Shown in pieces: positions 1-7,462 of a DNA stretch of 64,000 nucleotides. The stretch is from Micromonospora sp. WMMD1155 (GTDB taxonomy: Bacteria; Actinomycetota; Actinomycetes; Mycobacteriales; Micromonosporaceae): positions 2,764,501-2,828,500 of the forward strand of contig NZ_CP120742.1 in the NCBI RefSeq assembly GCF_029581275.1, given 5' to 3'. Each line of letters opens with the position of its first letter. Position 1 is the stretch's first letter. The translations under genes were made by a program, and so were the position numbers. Below the pieces are notes generated by a model that did no database searches, had not been told where the DNA came from, and worked only from the letters and a program-made list of their open reading frames with translations.

Positions 1-394
1 CGTCCACGCCGAGCAGCAGCATGTCGATCGGACCGTCGAGGCTCGCCCCGCCCTCGGCGTCGGACTTGCCGGCGTCGCCCAGCAGGTTACGTTGCGCGAT
101 GTCCCCGGTTGCCTGGCCGATCAGCACCTTGCCGCCGACGATGCCAACGCCGCTGCCGAGCATCAGCACCGCCCCGAACACCACTGTCAGTCGGGCCCAC
201 AGTGGGTCCTTGCGCTTGGTCCGCTTCTTCGCCGGCCCGCCACCACCAGCAGGGCCGCCACCGCCGACGCCGGGCGGCCGCGCACCCGGCCCGCCGCCCG
301 AGGCGCGTGCCTGCACGGGTATGGCTGCGGCAGCACGACCGCTGGGCGCGGCGGACCCGGGGGACGAAGGGCGACGACTGGCCTGAACCGGCAT
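1..394 (-). CDS. LCP family protein, N-terminal part (cut by left edge)
   Basis: Seen: 131 codons from an ATG at 394, with a GGAG ribosome site about nine bases upstream, running off the window. A disordered Ala/Pro/Gly-rich cytoplasmic segment of about 60 residues is followed by a basic stretch (KKRTKRKDPLW), one hydrophobic helix (about 70-95) and then the start of an LCP domain ending in DGPIDMLLLGVD, which matches the first strand of the LytR-CpsA-Psr fold. Known: LCP proteins are membrane-anchored phosphotransferases that attach lipid-linked glycopolymers to peptidoglycan. It lies just upstream of, and on the same strand as, a second LCP gene (570-1796), so the two form a tandem pair, probably paralogues. 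The catalytic Arg/Asp residues lie beyond the edge, so activity cannot be judged. Confidence 0.8.
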   Translation of the reverse strand, partial: MPVQASRRPSSPGSAAPSGRAAAAIPVQARASGGGPGARPPGVGGGGPAGGGGPAKKRTKRKDPLWARLTVVFGAVLMLGSGVGIVGGKVLIGQATGDIAQRNLLGDAGKSDAEGGASLDGPIDMLLLGVD

Positions 395-569
395 GCGTGC
401 TCCAGCTCGTGATCAGGAGGGGGCGGCACCACTGTACGGACATCAATTCGACTTTGCGAGTTCAGCTCGGGTCAATCCGGACGTCAACTTCCACGGACTC
501 GGTCGATCGTCGCCACTCGATGAGCCGAACGGCGGGCCAGTGGTCGGCCGTCGGGCCCTCCGCCCCCGG

Positions 570-1796
570 TCAGCCGCCGTCGTTGCTCTTCGGCGGATTG
601 GCAGTGACCCAGTCCTCCATGGTGTCCGCCGACATGGCCCGGTACATGGCGAGCGCCTTCTCCCGGTCCGAAACCACCACCGACTCGCCGTTGATCGTGT
701 CGCTGCCCGAGTTCGGGCTGGTCACGAAGGTGAGGTTCTCACCGCGCAGGTTCCGGAACTGCAGCGCCATGTCTGTAACCGAGAAACCCTGGTCGACGGT
801 TACGGCCGCGGTGACCGACTTGAGGAAATCGTTGAGCTTCTTCGGGTTCGCCAGCGTGCCGCTGCTCGCCGCCTTGTCCATCAGCGCCCGCAGGAACTCC
901 TGCTGGTGCCGCATCCGGGCGAAGTCCCCGTCCGGGAACTGCTTACGCTGCCGGATCCAGTCCAGAGCCTCCGCGCCGTCCATGTGGTTCGTGCCCTTGG
1001 TGAACGTCCGGTACGGCTTGTGGATCGACGTGATGGTCCGTTCCACCTTCAGGTCCACCCCGCCGAGGGCGTCGGTGACCTCCTTGAACCCACCGAAGTC
1101 GATCGCCATCACGTGGTCGATCCGAACATCGGTGAAGCACTCCACCGTGCGGACCGCCAGCGGCAGGCCGCCGAACGCGAACGCCGCGTTGATCTTCGCG
1201 CGGTCACCGGAGTCGCAGGCCGCGCCGGCACTCTCCGGGATCGGCACGTAGAGGTCGCGTGGGATGGAGACCAGGTACGCCTTCTGGTGGTCCGCCGGGA
1301 TGTGCATCACGATGATCGTGTCGGCACGCCACTGACTCTTGGTGTCGACCGGCGCGTCCGGGTCCCGCGAGTCGCTGCCGACCAGCAGGATGTTCAGCGC
1401 GCCGTCGACCGGCTTGACCGGACGGCCTCCGGTGATCTCCGCGAACGGGTCGGTGCGGGCCAGGTCGTTGTTGAGGTTGCGGGCGTAGAGCCAGCCGCCA
1501 ACGCCGGCGAGGAGCGCCAGCACCAGCACCGCGACCCCGGCCACGAGGGCGATCCGACCCCAGCGCGGCCGCGGGCCACGTCGCCCCGGCCCACCGGTGC
1601 CACCCGGGCCGCCCGGCCCCCTGGGCCCCTTCGGGCCGCCGGGCCGGGGCTCCTCCTCGTCGTACGACGGGTAGAAGCGTGCCTCGGTCGGACGGGCGCG
1701 CCCGGAGGCGCCCCGATCGGGACCGGGCACCGAGGCGCGCCCGGCGCTGCGGTGCTGGAACGGATGAGGGACGCCGGCAGACGAAGTCGCGGACAT
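570..1796 (-). CDS. LCP family (LytR-CpsA-Psr) cell-wall glycopolymer ligase
   Basis: Seen: 408 residues. A Pro/Gly/Arg-rich cytoplasmic N-terminus (1-105) is followed by one transmembrane helix (about 108-130) and an extracellular LCP domain with the expected landmarks: LLVGSDSRD, RADTIIVMH, VSIPRDLYV, the segment with DGAEALDWIRQRK, and DFARMRHQQEF. Known: the family moves polyprenyl-pyrophosphate-linked polymers (teichoic acid-like, arabinogalactan, capsule) to peptidoglycan outside the membrane, using the Asp and Arg residues in these motifs. The length is normal for an actinobacterial LCP protein. The ATG at 1796 has no strong ribosome site; the next gene downstream on this strand is the partial LCP. 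The polymer substrate cannot be told from sequence. Confidence 0.92.
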   Translation of the reverse strand: MSATSSAGVPHPFQHRSAGRASVPGPDRGASGRARPTEARFYPSYDEEEPRPGGPKGPRGPGGPGGTGGPGRRGPRPRWGRIALVAGVAVLVLALLAGVGGWLYARNLNNDLARTDPFAEITGGRPVKPVDGALNILLVGSDSRDPDAPVDTKSQWRADTIIVMHIPADHQKAYLVSIPRDLYVPIPESAGAACDSGDRAKINAAFAFGGLPLAVRTVECFTDVRIDHVMAIDFGGFKEVTDALGGVDLKVERTITSIHKPYRTFTKGTNHMDGAEALDWIRQRKQFPDGDFARMRHQQEFLRALMDKAASSGTLANPKKLNDFLKSVTAAVTVDQGFSVTDMALQFRNLRGENLTFVTSPNSGSDTINGESVVVSDREKALAMYRAMSADTMEDWVTANPPKSNDGG

Positions 1797-1872
1797 GTAA
1801 CTCAGGGTACGTAGCGGGAGCCACCACCGCCTTCAGGCGACACTCAGCGGCAGGCGGTACGCGACGGACCGG

Positions 1873-2850
1873 TTACCCTAGCCGCGCCCGGAAGTACTCG
1901 ATCGTGCGTCGAAGGCCGTCTTCGGGCGCCACCGTCGGCTCGTATCCGAGCAGTTCGCGGGCGAGCGTGAGGTCGGGGCGGCGCATCTCCGGGTCGTCCG
2001 AGCTGCGCGTGACGTAGGTCACCTCGGAGCTGCTGCCGGAGAGCGACACGATCAACTCGGCGAGTTGCCGCATGGACAGCTCGTGCTCGGTGCCGCAGTT
2101 GACCGGACCGGTCTCGGTCGAGTCGAGCAGCAGCAGGATGCCCCGCACCAGGTCCTCGACGAAGCAGATGGAACGGGTCTGGTCGCCGGTGCCGTGCACG
2201 GTGATCGGCTCGCCGCGCAGCGCCTGGGAGACGAAGGTGGGGATGGCCCGGCCGTCGTCCGGACGCATCCGCGGGCCGTACGTGTTGAAGATCCGGACGA
2301 TCGCCGCGTCGAGCCCTCGGTAGCGGTGGTACGCCATCGTCGCGGCCTCGGAGAAGCGCTTCGCCTCGTCGTAGACGCTGCGGACCCCGATCGGGTTGAC
2401 GTTGCCCCAGTAGGTCTCCCGCTGCGGATGCTCCTTCGGGTCCCCGTACGCCTCGGAGGTGGAGGCCATCAGGAACCGGGCGCCGTCGGCGACCGCCCGC
2501 TCCAGCAGGTGCAGGGTGCCCACCGAGCCGACCCGGAGGATCTCGACAGGCAGTTGGGCGAAGTCGGTGGGGCTGGCAGGTGAGGCCATGTGCAGGATCG
2601 CGTCGAAGCGCTCGGCCATCGCCGGGTCGTGAGTGGGCAGGCCGTCGGAGATGTCCGCCTCGACGAGCGTGAAGGTGGGCCGGTCCAGCAGGTGGGCGAC
2701 GTTCTCCTTCGAACCGGTCACGAAGTTGTCCAGCGCCACCACCGTGCAGCCCCGGGCGATCAGGACGTCCACCAGGTGCGACGGGACGAAGCCGGCTCCA
2801 CCAGTGACGAGGACGCGGTGACCGGAACCGAAGCGCTCAACAACCTTCAT
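1873..2850 (-). CDS. NAD-dependent epimerase/dehydratase (UDP-glucuronate decarboxylase-like)
   Basis: Seen: 325 residues from the ATG at 2850. The frame stays open further upstream, but that part runs through a strong terminator and has no family similarity. An extended SDR is clear: the Rossmann motif VLVTGGAGFVPSH near the N-terminus, D at the end of the second strand (ALDNFV), a catalytic Ser/Thr region (MASTSEAYG), and SVYDEAKRFSEA containing the YxxxK pair. The C-terminal part has the substrate-side motif RIFNTYGPRM. Known: this pattern is closest to UDP-xylose synthase and related dTDP/UDP-sugar epimerases acting in the cytoplasm on nucleotide sugars for cell-surface glycans. The neighbouring LCP genes fit a role in wall polymer supply. 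The exact sugar is inference. Confidence 0.85.
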   Translation of the reverse strand: MKVVERFGSGHRVLVTGGAGFVPSHLVDVLIARGCTVVALDNFVTGSKENVAHLLDRPTFTLVEADISDGLPTHDPAMAERFDAILHMASPASPTDFAQLPVEILRVGSVGTLHLLERAVADGARFLMASTSEAYGDPKEHPQRETYWGNVNPIGVRSVYDEAKRFSEAATMAYHRYRGLDAAIVRIFNTYGPRMRPDDGRAIPTFVSQALRGEPITVHGTGDQTRSICFVEDLVRGILLLLDSTETGPVNCGTEHELSMRQLAELIVSLSGSSSEVTYVTRSSDDPEMRRPDLTLARELLGYEPTVAPEDGLRRTIEYFRARLG

Positions 2851-2883
2851 ACCGCTCAGCCTACCGACCCGCGGATACGGCGA

Positions 2884-2920
2884 CGGGCTCCCGCCGACGC
2901 GAGGCGTCGGCGGGAGCCCG
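2884..2920 (-). terminator. 17-bp perfect hairpin after symporter gene
   Basis: Arms 2884-2900 and 2904-2920 are perfectly complementary around a GAG loop (CGGGCTCCCGCCGACGC on the left). It lies 10 bases past the stop of the symporter gene on the minus strand and 34 bases upstream of the epimerase start. There is no T-tract, as is usual for actinobacterial hairpin terminators. Confidence 0.8.
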
Positions 2921-2930
2921 CCCGCGAGCG

Positions 2931-4622
2931 TCAGTGGGCGCCCGCACCGGTGAGGGCGCGCACCTCCAGCTCCGCGTACTTGTCCTCGTCGTGCTCCTTC
3001 GAGATGACGGTGCCGATCCACCCGCACAGGAAGCCGAACGGGATGGAGAGGATGCCCGGGTTGGACAGCGGGAACCACTGCCAGTCGTGGTCCGGGAACA
3101 TCGAGGTCGCCGCGCCGGAGACCACCGGGGAGAAGAACACCAGCACCACGGCCGACAGCAGACCGCCGTAGATCGCCCACACCGCGCCGGAGGTGTTGAA
3201 CCGCCGCCAGAAGAGGCTGTAGAGGATCGCCGGCAGGTTGCCCGAGGCGGCGACCGCGAAGGCGAGCGCCACCAGGAACGCCACGTTGAGGTTCTGCGCG
3301 AAGATCGACAGTGCGATCGACACCGCGCCGATCGCCAGGGCGGAGATCCGGGCGACCCGCACCTCCTGCCGCTCCGACGCCTCACCCCGCTTCAGGACGT
3401 TCGCGTAGAAGTCGTGCGCCAGGCTGGACGACGAGGCCAGTGTCAACCCGGCGACCACCGCGAGGATGGTGGCGAAGGCGACCGCCGCGATGATCGCCAG
3501 CAGGGCCGCCCCGCCCAGTTCACCGCCGAAGAAGTCGATGCCGAGCGCCTCGGCCAACTGCGGCGCGGCGGTGTTGCCGGCCTTGTCCTGCGCCGTGATC
3601 GCCTGGCCGCCGACCAGCGCCGCCGCACCGAAGCCGAGGGCCAGGGTGAGCAGGTAGAAGGTGCCGATGATGCCGATCGCCCAGAGCACGCTCTTGCGGG
3701 CCGCCTTGGCGGTCGGGACCGTGTAGAAGCGGATCAGGATGTGCGGCAGACCGGCGGTGCCGAGCACCAGGGCGATGCCCAGGGACAGCAGGTCCACCTT
3801 GTTGTAGAAGGTCTGTGTCGAGTTGCCGGCGACCTCGACGCCGTACCGCAACCCGGGTTCGAGGAAGGCCCCACCCTTGCCGGACGCCTCGGCCGCCTGG
3901 CCGAGCAGCGCGGACAGGTTGAAGTTGAACTTCGCCAGCACCAGGATGGTCATCAGCAGCGCGCCGCCCATGAGCAGGAACGCCTTGACGATCTGCACGT
4001 AGGTGGTGCCCTTCATGCCACCCACGGTGACGTAGATGATCATCAGGGCGCCGACCATGATGATGGTGGCCACCTTCGCGGTGTCCGCGTCCATGCCGAG
4101 GAAGGTCGTCCCCGGCCGGATGCCGAGCAGCAGCGCGACCAGCGCGCCGGCACCCACCATCTGCGCCAGCAGGTAGAAGATCGACACCGTGATGGTGGAG
4201 ACCGCCGCCGCCGTACGCACCGGGCGCTGACGCATCCGGAAGGCCAGCACGTCCGCCATCGTGTACCGGCCCGAGTTGCGCAGCAGTTCGGCGACCAGCA
4301 GCAGGGCCACCAGCCAGGCGACCAGGAAGCCGATCGAGTAGAGGAAGCCGTCGTAGCCGTAGAGCGCGATGATGCCGGCGATGCCGAGGAACGAGGCGGC
4401 CGACATGTAGTCGCCGCCGATCGCCATGCCGTTCTGGAAGCCCGAGAAGGACCGGCCGCCCGCGTAGAAGTCGGTGGCCGTCTTGGTCTGCCGGCTCGCC
4501 CAGATCGTGATGCCGAGGGTCACCGCCACGAAGACCAGGAAGAGCGTGATGGTCAGGTTGCGTGCCGTGTGGTTGCCCGCCTCGGCCGCGAGGAACGTCT
4601 CAACCGCGTGGACCGTCTTCAT
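2931..4622 (-). CDS. Solute:sodium symporter, ActP-type (acetate/monocarboxylate uptake)
   Basis: Seen: 563 residues, about 13-14 hydrophobic helices. The sodium:solute symporter core includes TDFYAGGRSFSGFQNGMAIG and GDYMSAASFLGIAG near the N-terminus, and GTAGLPHILIRFYTVP in the middle, all typical of the ActP branch. Known: ActP imports acetate, glycolate and similar small carboxylates with sodium. The ATG at 4622 lies 23 bases inside the upstream DUF485 gene and is preceded by GGGGAGG, so the two are translationally coupled as in yjcH-actP of E. coli. Expected in the cytoplasmic membrane. A paralogous pair is present at 14724-16782. Substrate choice (acetate, pyruvate or propionate) cannot be decided from sequence. 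Confidence 0.92.
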   Translation of the reverse strand: MKTVHAVETFLAAEAGNHTARNLTITLFLVFVAVTLGITIWASRQTKTATDFYAGGRSFSGFQNGMAIGGDYMSAASFLGIAGIIALYGYDGFLYSIGFLVAWLVALLLVAELLRNSGRYTMADVLAFRMRQRPVRTAAAVSTITVSIFYLLAQMVGAGALVALLLGIRPGTTFLGMDADTAKVATIIMVGALMIIYVTVGGMKGTTYVQIVKAFLLMGGALLMTILVLAKFNFNLSALLGQAAEASGKGGAFLEPGLRYGVEVAGNSTQTFYNKVDLLSLGIALVLGTAGLPHILIRFYTVPTAKAARKSVLWAIGIIGTFYLLTLALGFGAAALVGGQAITAQDKAGNTAAPQLAEALGIDFFGGELGGAALLAIIAAVAFATILAVVAGLTLASSSSLAHDFYANVLKRGEASERQEVRVARISALAIGAVSIALSIFAQNLNVAFLVALAFAVAASGNLPAILYSLFWRRFNTSGAVWAIYGGLLSAVVLVFFSPVVSGAATSMFPDHDWQWFPLSNPGILSIPFGFLCGWIGTVISKEHDEDKYAELEVRALTGAGAH

Positions 4623-4965
4623 GGGTCACCTCCCCGATCTCGGCGCGGATCCGGTCGGCGATCGGGTCGATCTTCCGGTCCGCGTACCGGGAGTAGAGCC
4701 AGGCGATCAGGAACGTGGAGACGAACTGGAGCAGACCGAAGACCAGCGCGACGTTGATGTTGCTGCCGAACAGCTTCGTGCCCATGAAGTCCCGGGCATA
4801 CGCGGAGAGAATGACGTAGAGCGAATACCACAGGAAGAACGCGACGGTCATCGGGAAGACGAAGCCGCGCAGCGCACGCCGCAGCCCGGCGAACTCGTCC
4901 GACCGTTGTACGGTCAGGTACTTGTCCGACTGGGGAGCGGCCGGAGCGGGTGTGTCCGTGGACAT
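4600..4965 (-). CDS. DUF485 small membrane partner of the symporter
   Basis: Seen: 121 residues from ATG 4965 (GGTGGTG-type ribosome site). A longer open frame starts at 5106, but its first 47 residues look non-coding. Two hydrophobic helices lie at about 38-60 and 72-95, with the DUF485 pattern FPMTVAFFLWYSLYVILSAY and ARDFMGTKLFG. Known: DUF485 (YjcH) proteins are encoded directly before ActP-type symporters and are thought to be accessory subunits. The coding overlap with the symporter start supports a two-gene operon. Function beyond this association is not established. Confidence 0.9.
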   Translation of the reverse strand: MSTDTPAPAAPQSDKYLTVQRSDEFAGLRRALRGFVFPMTVAFFLWYSLYVILSAYARDFMGTKLFGSNINVALVFGLLQFVSTFLIAWLYSRYADRKIDPIADRIRAEIGEVTHEDGPRG

Positions 4966-5140
4966 CTGTGGATCACCACCTTCACAGGCGTCAGAGGAGT
5001 TTCGCGCACGGTAGAGAGCGCGCTCCCCGACGGGGAAGGCCGAGATCGACGCCGGTCGCCGACTGCGCCGAGCGGTTGGCTGGCTGCGCCGAGTGACCCA
5101 GGTCACTCCGGTGACCGGTCGGTCCCCGTGGACCGCCAGT

Positions 5141-5893
5141 TCAGCCCGGTAGCTCGTGGTAGCGACCGCGATAGTGCAGCAGCGGAGAGGTCTCCCCGGT
5201 CAGGTCGACCGCCTCGATGGTGGCCTCCACCAGCAGGCCCCAGCCGTACTCCCGGGCGGTGTCCAGGCGGCACCCGGCCCACCCGCCGGCATCCGAGGGG
5301 ACCGGCCCGTACGGGGTCTCGATCCAGGTGTCGGCGGCGAAGAGCCCGCCGGGAGCGGGGAACAGACCGGCGAACCGGTCGGCGAGTTGCCGGTGCGGTG
5401 GGCCGAGCGGCGTGACCGCGAACCGGGCGGCATCCTCCGCTGCCGCCCAGAAGTCGGACTCCGGGTCGATCAGCCCGACCAGCCGGTCCGGCTCCCCCTC
5501 GGCGACCAGCGTGGACGACACCGTCAGCCCGGCCGGGCCGGGGGCCGTCCAGAGGGTCACCGGTGCGGCGAGCCGGCCGCGCAGTCGGCGTACCGGTGAC
5601 CGTTGCCCGCTCGGCACCGCGAACGGATCGGTGTAGTGGATCTCGGCACCCGGCTCATGATTCACGTGAAACATTGTGCCGTCCCGGGCACGTGCCCAGC
5701 CCAGGAAGCGCTCGTGCAGATCGGTGGGTCGCCCGTTGAGCTGGGCGAGCTGGTCACCGGCCTCCGCCATGAGGGCGCCCAGGTAGACCAGCAGCCCTAC
5801 CCGGTCACCCCGGTATTCGGCGAGCAACGCCAACCGCGCAGGCTGGCAGGGCCAGAGCGCACCGCAGCCCCGGCACCGCCAGAGTGGCCGCAT
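5141..5893 (-). CDS. Flavin reductase-like FMN-binding protein with Cys-rich N-terminal extension
   Basis: Seen: 250 residues if started at the ATG at 5893; the frame remains open to 6073, but that stretch crosses a repeat. Residues about 1-70 carry WRCRGCGALWPC (C7, C10, C16), followed by an amphipathic helical stretch. Residues about 90-245 match the split-barrel flavin reductase family: DPFAVPSGQRSPV, VTLWTA, GLTVSSTLVAEGEPDRLVG and the late WAGCRLDTAREYGWGLLVE. Known: such domains use NAD(P)H to reduce FMN/FAD, often for partner monooxygenases. No monooxygenase gene lies nearby. An internal ATG (within TMFHVNHEPG) could give a separate 170-residue reductase, so two genes read as one is possible. 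Confidence 0.75.
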   Translation of the reverse strand: MRPLWRCRGCGALWPCQPARLALLAEYRGDRVGLLVYLGALMAEAGDQLAQLNGRPTDLHERFLGWARARDGTMFHVNHEPGAEIHYTDPFAVPSGQRSPVRRLRGRLAAPVTLWTAPGPAGLTVSSTLVAEGEPDRLVGLIDPESDFWAAAEDAARFAVTPLGPPHRQLADRFAGLFPAPGGLFAADTWIETPYGPVPSDAGGWAGCRLDTAREYGWGLLVEATIEAVDLTGETSPLLHYRGRYHELPG

Positions 5894-5952
5894 CGGCAGG
5901 TGTGACCGGCTCACCGGTGCCACTCGGCTCACCGGTGCCGCCCGACGCCCCA

Positions 5953-6038
5953 CGCCAAGATCCGCGCAACTTCCCGGTTGTTGCTGCCTCCGACCCGTGG
6001 GAGGCAGCAACAACCCTGATGTTGCGCGGATCTTGGCG
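5953..6038. repeat. Nested inverted repeat, copy 1 of dispersed element
   Basis: Outer arms 5953-5970 and 6021-6038 are an 18-bp perfect inverted repeat (CGCCAAGATCCGCGCAAC and its complement). Inside is a second perfect inverted repeat, GTTGTTGCTGCCTCC at 5977-5991 with its complement at 6000-6014. The same outer and inner arms recur at 26724-26809. It lies between two minus-strand genes and is non-coding. Confidence 0.85.
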
Positions 6039-6059
6039 ACGAGCAGTCGGCGGGGGCTG

Positions 6060-6278
6060 TCACCACCGGCCACCGTTCGCCCGCCAGGTCTGCGCCCGAG
6101 TCAGCCAGCCGGCCCGGCCCGGTCGCGGCAGGGCCACCGTCGGCTCGTTCGCCCACCCAGGCGGCCGAGGGGGCACGCCCGGCGATCCCTCCGCGCCCGG
6201 CACCGCCGCCGTTCCTGCCGGCTTCCTCCTCCGGTACGACCACCGCGCCCCGTTCCTGCCCCGGATGAACCCGAACAT
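6060..6278 (-). CDS. Small basic hypothetical protein
   Basis: Seen: 72 residues from an ATG at 6278 that follows a strong ribosome site (AGGAGGAGGT, six bases upstream). A basic N-terminus (MFGFIRGRNGARWSYRRRK) and a Pro/Gly-rich middle lead to a C-terminal block with PTVALPRPGR and LTRAQTWRANGG that looks conserved in style rather than random. No family or function is recognised. It stands alone, 22 bases upstream of repeat copy 1 and divergent from the XRE regulator gene. The strong start signal is the main argument that it is real. Confidence 0.55.
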   Translation of the reverse strand: MFGFIRGRNGARWSYRRRKPAGTAAVPGAEGSPGVPPRPPGWANEPTVALPRPGRAGWLTRAQTWRANGGRW

Positions 6279-6476
6279 GGCTGACCTCCTCCTGCTGGAC
6301 GAGGGCCGCCCCGGCCGGGGGATGACCGGGGCGGCCCGGACGCAGGACCCGATCGCCGGGACGTCGCCTCCACCGGCCGGGCCGCGTGCCCTCCACCCTG
6401 GACGGAAAGGCGCGGACACGGGAGGATGCCAGGGCTTACTACACAGCGCAGTCGCGTACTTACCGGAGAGGTAAGG

Positions 6477-7262
6477 ATGAACGTCGAAATGTGGGTACAG
6501 GCGTTGAAGGCCGCCCGGGCCGGTGCCGAGGTGTCCCAGGAGGCGTTGGCGACGGCCACCAGATGGAGTCCATCCACCGTGGCGGCCATCGAAACCGGCC
6601 GCCGCCGACCGACAATGGAATTCGCGGTCGCCGCCGACGAAACCCTGGCAACCGGCGGCCTCCTCGCCGAACTCCTCAAGGCTGCGGACCAGGAATATGG
6701 CCCATCCTGGTTCGTTCCCTGGCGCGGATACGAACAGCGGGCGACGCGTCTACGTGCCTTCGAGGCATGCCTTGTGCCCGGTCTCCTTCAGACCGAGGAC
6801 TATGCCCGCGCTGTTATCTCGGCGGGTGGGCTGAATTCACCGGCCATGGTTGACGAGCTTGTCGCGGTTCGTCTGGAACGCCAACTGCTGATGTCCCGGG
6901 ATGCGCCGCCGGTCTGCGTTTTCCTGGTTGATGAAATGGGCCTTCACCGCCCGGTGGGCGGTCACGCCGTGCTCAATGCCCAGCTCGGCCGACTGCTCGA
7001 AGTGGCAGACCTGCCGTTCGCCCGATTGCACGTCATCCCACTGAGCGTCGGGGAGCATGCCGGCTTCGGGGGTGGCTTCATGTTCGCCGATCTGCCAGAC
7101 GGGGACAGGGTGCTCTACCTGGAGAACGCCGCACGCGGACACGTAATGGACGACCCGGAGATCCTCCACCATATTGATCGCAAGTGGGATAGCCTGCTCG
7201 GCGAAGCACTCTCCACAAGCGCCTCGATGGATCTGATTCGGAAGCTGAAGGTGACGCCATGA
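6477..7262 (+). CDS. XRE-family regulator with DUF5753 domain
   Basis: Seen: 261 residues from ATG 6477, with GGAGAGG just upstream. An N-terminal Cro/C1 helix-turn-helix (about 8-62; SQEALATATRWSPSTVAAIE, TGRRRPTMEF) is followed by a DUF5753 domain (about 85-255; ACLVPGLLQTEDYARAV, RLERQLLM, LHVIPLSVGEHAGFGGGF). Known: in actinomycetes these regulators almost always precede a small DUF397 protein, and some pairs affect development or antibiotic output; a toxin-antitoxin-like role has been proposed. The DUF397 gene starts in the last four bases (ATGA overlap), so the two are co-translated. Ligand and targets are unknown. Confidence 0.9.
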   Translation: MNVEMWVQALKAARAGAEVSQEALATATRWSPSTVAAIETGRRRPTMEFAVAADETLATGGLLAELLKAADQEYGPSWFVPWRGYEQRATRLRAFEACLVPGLLQTEDYARAVISAGGLNSPAMVDELVAVRLERQLLMSRDAPPVCVFLVDEMGLHRPVGGHAVLNAQLGRLLEVADLPFARLHVIPLSVGEHAGFGGGFMFADLPDGDRVLYLENAARGHVMDDPEILHHIDRKWDSLLGEALSTSASMDLIRKLKVTP

Positions 7263-7462
7263 CCGCTGAACCACGCTGGCGCACGTCGACCCGCTCGACA
7301 GACACTGGTGGCAACTGCGTCGAGGTGGCGGACAACTTGCCGGGTGTCGTTCTGGTTCGGGACAGCAAGGATCGCTCCGGCCCAGTCCTCACCTTCGCTC
7401 CGGCCGCGTGGCGCGGCTTCGTCGTCGACGCTGCCCAGGCGGCAGGTCGCCGCGCCGGTTAG
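7259..7462 (+). CDS. DUF397 protein
   Basis: Seen: 67 residues, start ATG overlapping the stop of the XRE gene by four bases. It shows the DUF397 pattern: WRTSTRSTDTGGNCVEVAD, then VLVRDSKDRSGPVLTFAPAAW near the C-terminus. Known: the family is restricted to actinobacteria and sits beside XRE/DUF5753 regulators; the biochemical role is unresolved. Its stop codon TAG overlaps the TAA stop of the convergent ABC permease gene by four bases, leaving no room for a terminator between them. Confidence 0.9.
   Translation: MTAEPRWRTSTRSTDTGGNCVEVADNLPGVVLVRDSKDRSGPVLTFAPAAWRGFVVDAAQAAGRRAG

Noticed and set aside
1873..3180. 435-residue form of the epimerase
   Set aside because: The extra N-terminal 110 residues run through a perfect hairpin and antisense to the symporter end; the ATG at 2850 directly precedes the Rossmann strand.
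2934..4757. Plus-strand open frame of 607 codons opposite the symporter
   Set aside because: Arg/Gln/Asp-rich translation with no domain pattern; it is the antisense shadow of clear symporter and DUF485 genes.
7459..7462. Shared stop codons of DUF397 and ABC permease as a frame error
   Set aside because: Both genes have normal lengths and ends; the four-base tail overlap is a simple compact arrangement.
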